Assembly: GCA_964345035.1 (NCBI GenBank)
Contig: CAYFPO010000016.1
Coordinates: 1 to 45,303, forward strand
Direction of reading: 5' to 3'
Source: CAYFPO01 sp964345035
Lineage (GTDB): Bacteria; Fidelibacterota; Marinisomatia; SCGC-AAA003-L08; GCA-002704045
Length of the DNA stretch: 45,303 nt
The first letter of the stretch is position 1. Each line of letters begins with the position of its first letter. The notes beneath the pieces were generated by a model. The model had not been told where the DNA came from and did not search any database. It was given only the letters and a program-made list of their open reading frames with translations. Positions 41,326 to 45,303 of this stretch are shown here, piece after piece. Both the position numbers and the translations under genes were made by a program.

Positions 41326-42390
41326 ATGAAGTTATTTTATTTAATTGCAATTTTCACATTAATAGGATATACAAAATGTGAAGAACGAACATTTAAACTA
41401 AAATCTGGAGACAAGATAACAGGTCAGGTTATCAATATAGATGATAATGGGAATTATACTATTAAAACTCCGATGGGAGAAGCTGTTTTTAATAAAGACG
41501 AAATACTATTGGAAAATATCAAAATAATAACAATAGATGGAGATCGCATTATAGGAGTCTTGACAAATGAAGATAATGAAAAATTTTACGTCAAAACAAA
41601 TATAGGATTTATGTCAATATATAAAAATAACATCAAATCAGTCGATTTCAATTTTGATGATTATGAGGATGAGGGTTTTCTGAATAATCTAAGTAAAACT
41701 GAAAATAGGTATTTTTTTGGTGATGAACAATTAATTGATGTATGGTTTGATCCTACGGGTAATGTCTTACCTGAAGGTACAATTTATATAAGCGGTTTAT
41801 CTGCAGCATATGGGGTAACAAATAAATTCCAAATATCATTAAGAGTATGGGATTATATATTTGGTGATGTAAACTTTCGACCTAAATTTCAGATTTATAA
41901 AAAAGGAGATATTGAAAAGTCAAGTACATTATCAGTTGGAGCTCATTTTTATTTGACTGGTGCCATACCACACAAATGGAATTTACAAGAAACCTCAACA
42001 CTTGACACTAATAATTATAATAGGTGGGAAAAAATTACTTCAGATAATTATTCTTATGAATTATTCATAGCTCATACATCTTCTAAGCTTAGTTCATCGG
42101 ATCAGGGAAGAATCAATTATAATTTAGGTCTAAGCATAGCAAAAATTGATGATTATCCAGATATTATGCCTCGGCTTTGGATTGGTACAGATATAGATGT
42201 TCGAAAATCACTTAAACTGACAGGATTAGTTGCTTATGATAAATATCTCCCAACCATATCTGAATTATTTTACAATGAAGAACAGACTGATTTTCACATA
42301 GACTTTGGATTCATATATGCACTAAATGACAATTTCAGATTGGGATTACATTTAACAAAACCCTTTATAGCATTCTACTGGAAATTCTAA
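41326..42390 (+). CDS. Exported protein with N-terminal beta repeats and barrel-like C-terminus
   Basis: This 354-residue protein has a signal peptide (LFYLIAIFTLIGYTKC). Residues ~20-110 contain two small SH3-like beta repeats (LKSGDKITGQVINID and IDGDRIIGVLTNED), like RNA/lipid-binding folds attached to outer-membrane proteins. The rest (~120-354) has amphipathic strands and ends in aromatic KPFIAFYWKF, typical of an outer-membrane barrel. No named family was recognised. It sits in a compact plus-strand cluster with a lipoprotein before and an EEP-family lipoprotein after. Confidence 0.6.
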   Translation: MKLFYLIAIFTLIGYTKCEERTFKLKSGDKITGQVINIDDNGNYTIKTPMGEAVFNKDEILLENIKIITIDGDRIIGVLTNEDNEKFYVKTNIGFMSIYKNNIKSVDFNFDDYEDEGFLNNLSKTENRYFFGDEQLIDVWFDPTGNVLPEGTIYISGLSAAYGVTNKFQISLRVWDYIFGDVNFRPKFQIYKKGDIEKSSTLSVGAHFYLTGAIPHKWNLQETSTLDTNNYNRWEKITSDNYSYELFIAHTSSKLSSSDQGRINYNLGLSIAKIDDYPDIMPRLWIGTDIDVRKSLKLTGLVAYDKYLPTISELFYNEEQTDFHIDFGFIYALNDNFRLGLHLTKPFIAFYWKF

Positions 42391-42391
42391 T

Positions 42392-43477
42392 TTGAAAAAA
42401 TTTAGTTTTTTCCTGGTATTCCTGTTTTGGTCATGCGACCCATGGGTCACAGAATTTCCTGATATTGAAGAAGCCATTCTGTATGAATCCTCCGGGTACA
42501 CAGTTCCACCGGAAGTAGAAAACCCAAAAGTAATGACATGGAATATTCGATTCGGTGCAGCACGAATTCCCTGGTTTGGAGATTCCTGCGGAGATCGTGT
42601 GATTATGACCGAAGGTGAAGTGTTGGAGAATTTACAGGATATAGCAGATTTCATCAATTCCGAATCTCCTGACATCCTGCTGCTGCAGGAAGTAGATGTT
42701 TTGTCCAAGAGAAGTGCATACTTAAATCAGGTACAATGGCTGCTGGATCATACCCATTTTAACTATGGTGCGTATGCATCTATGTGGCAGGCACAGTTCA
42801 TCCCAAGTGATGGTCTGGGCAGAGTGGATGTGGGAAATGTGGTACTGTCCCGTTGGAAGATCACCGATGCAGAGCGGATTCAACTTCCACTGAGAACCGA
42901 CCAGGATGGATTGACACAGTATTTCTACCTGAGGCGGAATATTTTAAAAACAAAAATTGATTTTCCGGGTCAGGGAGAATTCTATACACTCTGCACGCAT
43001 ACCACTGCATTTGCCACCGATGACACCAAACAGAAGCATATTGAGAGTTTATTTGACGAACTGAATTCAATAGACACTAACGCTGTGTTTATTGCAGGGG
43101 GAGATTTAAATTCTGTTCCACCGGGGGCTGAAACCGATTTCTGCATGTCAGACATCTGCTCAGGAGAATCTTTTCATACAGATTCCAATGGGGGTCCCCA
43201 TAAGGAAGGAAGTTATTTTGATAATTTTATTGGAGAGCCGGAACTGATCCAGCCATTATATGATTCATTTAATTCTGCTATAGATAACAACGAAGCAATA
43301 TTGGAAAATCATTTTACTCACGCGACTTGGAATACAGCTTCGGAGGGTACAACCTACTGGGACAGAAAACTGGATTATATTTTTTCCAATGCTGAGTTCA
43401 GTGATGGAATCACCCATCAGGAAGAAAATCAGCTATCTGACCATGCACCAGTTTCTGCAATTCTGGAAATCGAATGA
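42392..43477 (+). CDS. Endonuclease/exonuclease/phosphatase family lipoprotein
   Basis: This is a 361-residue exported protein with a TTG start one base after the previous stop; the signal peptide ends in a lipobox (LFWSC). The body matches the EEP fold (DNase I, exonuclease III, sphingomyelinase): VMTWNIRFGA, ILLLQEVD (metal Glu), HTTAFA, AGGDLNSVPPG (Asp/Asn pair), KLDYIF and LSDHAPVSA (final Asp-His). Substrate could be DNA or a phospho-lipid/phosphodiester; surface location suggests nutrient scavenging. It overlaps the next gene by four bases (ATGA). Confidence 0.85.
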   Translation: MKKFSFFLVFLFWSCDPWVTEFPDIEEAILYESSGYTVPPEVENPKVMTWNIRFGAARIPWFGDSCGDRVIMTEGEVLENLQDIADFINSESPDILLLQEVDVLSKRSAYLNQVQWLLDHTHFNYGAYASMWQAQFIPSDGLGRVDVGNVVLSRWKITDAERIQLPLRTDQDGLTQYFYLRRNILKTKIDFPGQGEFYTLCTHTTAFATDDTKQKHIESLFDELNSIDTNAVFIAGGDLNSVPPGAETDFCMSDICSGESFHTDSNGGPHKEGSYFDNFIGEPELIQPLYDSFNSAIDNNEAILENHFTHATWNTASEGTTYWDRKLDYIFSNAEFSDGITHQEENQLSDHAPVSAILEIE

Positions 43478-44211
43478 AATTTGTAAATACACTATTAATG
43501 GTTTGCTTATGTGTAAACGTAGGTGCAGGAGAACAACTACCCAAAGGCAGTTTTGAAACCGGTCTTTTTCAACCATTGAAATTTGGATATTCTGACAATA
43601 TGGAACTCAGTACACATCCAGTGTTTATGTTTGTTATTCCAAATTTCGGAATACAAAAACAATATCCTGAATGGAATGGTTTTTCTGTGTCGTCCAGACA
43701 TTCTCTGGTAATACCCACACCTCTCCTCCGAATGGTCAGTAATAAAGGTATTGGCGGGTTTATCTCACCGGAGTTTGACATTCCGTTTATGGTATCTATA
43801 AAAAATGAGATTGGACTGCATAATAACCTTCCCAAAAACATGAGTTATGCAGTAAACGCCGGAATAACTCTTGCATATTCATCTGATGAGTTGGATGAGA
43901 GAACCACAATTGATTTGCCGTTAATTTTCCCGAGAATGGCTGTTTTCTATAATGGATTCGGAGTAAATTTTGGTGTGATATTTCAGGGATCTCTTTCATC
44001 CAAATTGAGTATGTTAACAGATATGAATTTTTTATTTCTGCCCGGAGCTAAAGAAGATTTGGCAATAGAACACAAAAGTCTGCTCACCTGGAAAGCTTCA
44101 GAAGAAATCCGATACCAGATTGGTTATAAACTTGTATATGGAAAATATCCCTTTGGAGATATGTGGCATCTTCTGCCAATTCCGTTATTTGATATAATTT
44201 GGAGCTGGTAA
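43474..44211 (+). CDS. Exported barrel-like protein of unknown function
   Basis: This 245-residue protein overlaps the stop of the EEP gene by four bases. A short signal peptide (VNTLLMVCLCVNVGAG) precedes a chain rich in beta strands with alternating hydrophobics, ending in PLFDIIWSW, which fits an outer-membrane barrel closing strand. No conserved family was recognised. Co-translation with the EEP lipoprotein suggests a shared envelope role. Confidence 0.55.
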   Translation: MKFVNTLLMVCLCVNVGAGEQLPKGSFETGLFQPLKFGYSDNMELSTHPVFMFVIPNFGIQKQYPEWNGFSVSSRHSLVIPTPLLRMVSNKGIGGFISPEFDIPFMVSIKNEIGLHNNLPKNMSYAVNAGITLAYSSDELDERTTIDLPLIFPRMAVFYNGFGVNFGVIFQGSLSSKLSMLTDMNFLFLPGAKEDLAIEHKSLLTWKASEEIRYQIGYKLVYGKYPFGDMWHLLPIPLFDIIWSW

Positions 44212-44212
44212 T

Positions 44213-45073
44213 TTGATTTCCTATTCAAATGGGGAATTTATTCCCACCAAAGAAGTGGCACTTCCTGTATTTGATGATTTGGTGGGCACGGTCCGTGGTT
44301 ACAGGATTTTTACCATGGGGAAAACGGTCAACCAGAGATTATTTCGATTGGATGATCATGTTCAACGACTGGTCATCCATGCAGAGCGGATTTCAATGGA
44401 TATACCACACTCAGCATCTGAGATCAGGCAGCTCATTATTGATACCATTGAAAAAAATTCTGGTGAATCCGGGGAATTTACTCTGCTGGCATTTTACAGT
44501 GGTGGTCCAGCAAATTTATCCAAGGTAGGACCTGCACAAAAGGCGAAGTTCTACATTCTCATTTCACCAGATTCACCCCCACCCAAAGATTGGTATGAAC
44601 AGGGGATATCTCTGGCTACATTTCCGCATCAACGGCAGTTCCCGACTATAAAATTATTTAATTATGTTGGCGGAGTGGTTGCACACCAGACTGCAGTTCA
44701 AAAGATGAATGCACAGGAAGGATTGTTTCTGTCCCCTGATGATGAGGATACCATCCTGGAAGGCACTACATTCAGTTTTTTTGCTGTTGATTCACATGGC
44801 AGTATCTCTACTCATCCGGAAGATGGAACAATATTGGAAAGCATCACCCGAAAGGTTATTGTAGAACTGGCAGAAAATAATGGAATTCCCTGCCAGGAAG
44901 TACCCATTAAAATATCTAATCTAAATTCTATTTCAGAAGCATTTCTGGCATCCTGTAACCGGGGGATTGTGCCAATCGTCCAAATTGATGACAAAACAAT
45001 TGGAGATGGTAAACCGGGAGGTATTACCGCCAAAATCACCGAACTTCTGGATGACATCCAAAACCTGAATTAG
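44213..45073 (+). CDS. Class IV aminotransferase
   Basis: This 286-residue fold-type IV PLP protein starts with TTG, with GGAG eight bases upstream and the previous stop overlapping the spacer. It has SYSNGEFIPTKEVALPVFDD, the Arg-rich GYRIFTMG and FRLDDHVQRL, the Schiff-base Lys in TIKLFNYVGG, LEGTTFSFF and LESITRKVI. Branched-chain aminotransferase, D-amino-acid transaminase and aminodeoxychorismate lyase all share this pattern. A PabC-like protein already exists at 26049, so an aminotransferase role is more likely. It is the last complete gene of the plus-strand cluster. Confidence 0.78.
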   Translation: MISYSNGEFIPTKEVALPVFDDLVGTVRGYRIFTMGKTVNQRLFRLDDHVQRLVIHAERISMDIPHSASEIRQLIIDTIEKNSGESGEFTLLAFYSGGPANLSKVGPAQKAKFYILISPDSPPPKDWYEQGISLATFPHQRQFPTIKLFNYVGGVVAHQTAVQKMNAQEGLFLSPDDEDTILEGTTFSFFAVDSHGSISTHPEDGTILESITRKVIVELAENNGIPCQEVPIKISNLNSISEAFLASCNRGIVPIVQIDDKTIGDGKPGGITAKITELLDDIQNLN

Positions 45074-45080
45074 CTATTTA

Positions 45081-45303
45081 ATGAACACTATGAAAAGAGT
45101 TCATTTAATATCAATTATTTTCACATTGTCAATATTGCTGTGTGATGAAGGATGGATTGAAGTAGATGGGATTGAAGTTTCTAACCACGAACTTACTTCA
45201 ATTCCTGTAGTAGAGGATCCTGAAAACACTTTTAATGAATCCTTACCCTACCACTCAGGTTGGAACTGGGTTGGGTTCCCCTGGCTTGTTGATAATGAAG
45301 ATG
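45081..45303 (+). CDS. Partial lipoprotein, cut by the window end
   Basis: The first 74 residues of a secreted protein are visible. A signal with lipobox (SIISIL-type hydrophobic run ending LSILLC) is followed by Asp/Glu-rich residues and HSGWNWVGFPWL, a motif common at the start of beta-rich domains in FCB-group secreted proteins. ATG 45081 is preferred over the in-frame ATG three codons later. It lies seven bases after the class IV aminotransferase stop. The C-terminal portion is outside the window. Confidence 0.6.
   Translation, partial: MNTMKRVHLISIIFTLSILLCDEGWIEVDGIEVSNHELTSIPVVEDPENTFNESLPYHSGWNWVGFPWLVDNED

Overview
The window is AT-rich bacterial DNA, probably from a marine or subsurface lineage near Candidatus Marinimicrobia (SAR406/Neomarinimicrobiota) or another FCB-group phylum. 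This placement is inferred from protein style: many secreted proteins and lipoproteins, dockerin-like C-terminal tails, lamin-tail and FlgD-like modules, a split B12-dependent ribonucleotide reductase and frequent TTG starts. No rRNA, tRNA or CRISPR array was seen.

Layout. Positions 1-5250 form an accessory island. It holds two PD-(D/E)XK-type nuclease-like genes, a DUF899 thioredoxin-fold gene and an exported acetolactate-decarboxylase-like lipoprotein. These minus-strand genes are separated by broken fragments (a tyrosine recombinase twice, lipoamide dehydrogenase, a ribbon-helix-helix antitoxin) and by a duplicated segment of about 410 bp that carries a palindrome and the recombinase 5' end. 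Positions 5265-13139 are core genes: pip; a minus-strand cluster cysQ-gltA-thyA-folA; and a split class II ribonucleotide reductase, nrdJa-nrdJb. Positions 13204-15585 encode a large secreted cohesin/dockerin protein.

Positions 15778-19173 are the most striking region. A minus-strand operon encodes cysteine synthase (CysM-like), a JAMM peptidase (Mec-like), a fused CysO-like sulfur carrier + MoeB/ThiF E1 + rhodanese, and a DUF4395 membrane protein. This is the sulfur-carrier-dependent cysteine pathway known from mycobacteria, here with carrier and activating enzyme in one chain. It is preceded by a short leader ORF with six consecutive Cys codons, followed by mutually exclusive antiterminator and terminator hairpins: an apparent cysteine-responsive transcription attenuator.

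Positions 19247-29031 (minus strand) hold yhhN, a GxxExxY gene, a quinone-oxidoreductase-like gene, CusF-SCO1, ligA, a class V aminotransferase, pabC, pabB and an orphan gene. Positions 29105-36197 hold envelope and secreted proteins, a 5'-truncated parvulin, a dockerin-tagged endonuclease I, a tandem-FKBP lipoprotein and, directly after it, a thioredoxin-like TPR lipoprotein. In that last gene an in-frame TGA occupies the first Cys position of the WCxxC motif and is followed by a plausible bacterial SECIS hairpin, so it is a selenoprotein candidate.

Positions 36237-40767 (minus) are housekeeping genes: coaX, birA, a PAP2-like gene, methylmalonyl-CoA mutase large subunit and a DjlA-like gene. 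Positions 40926-45303 (plus) are a tightly packed run of lipoprotein and envelope genes, an endonuclease/exonuclease/phosphatase-family protein, a class IV aminotransferase and a partial lipoprotein cut by the window end.
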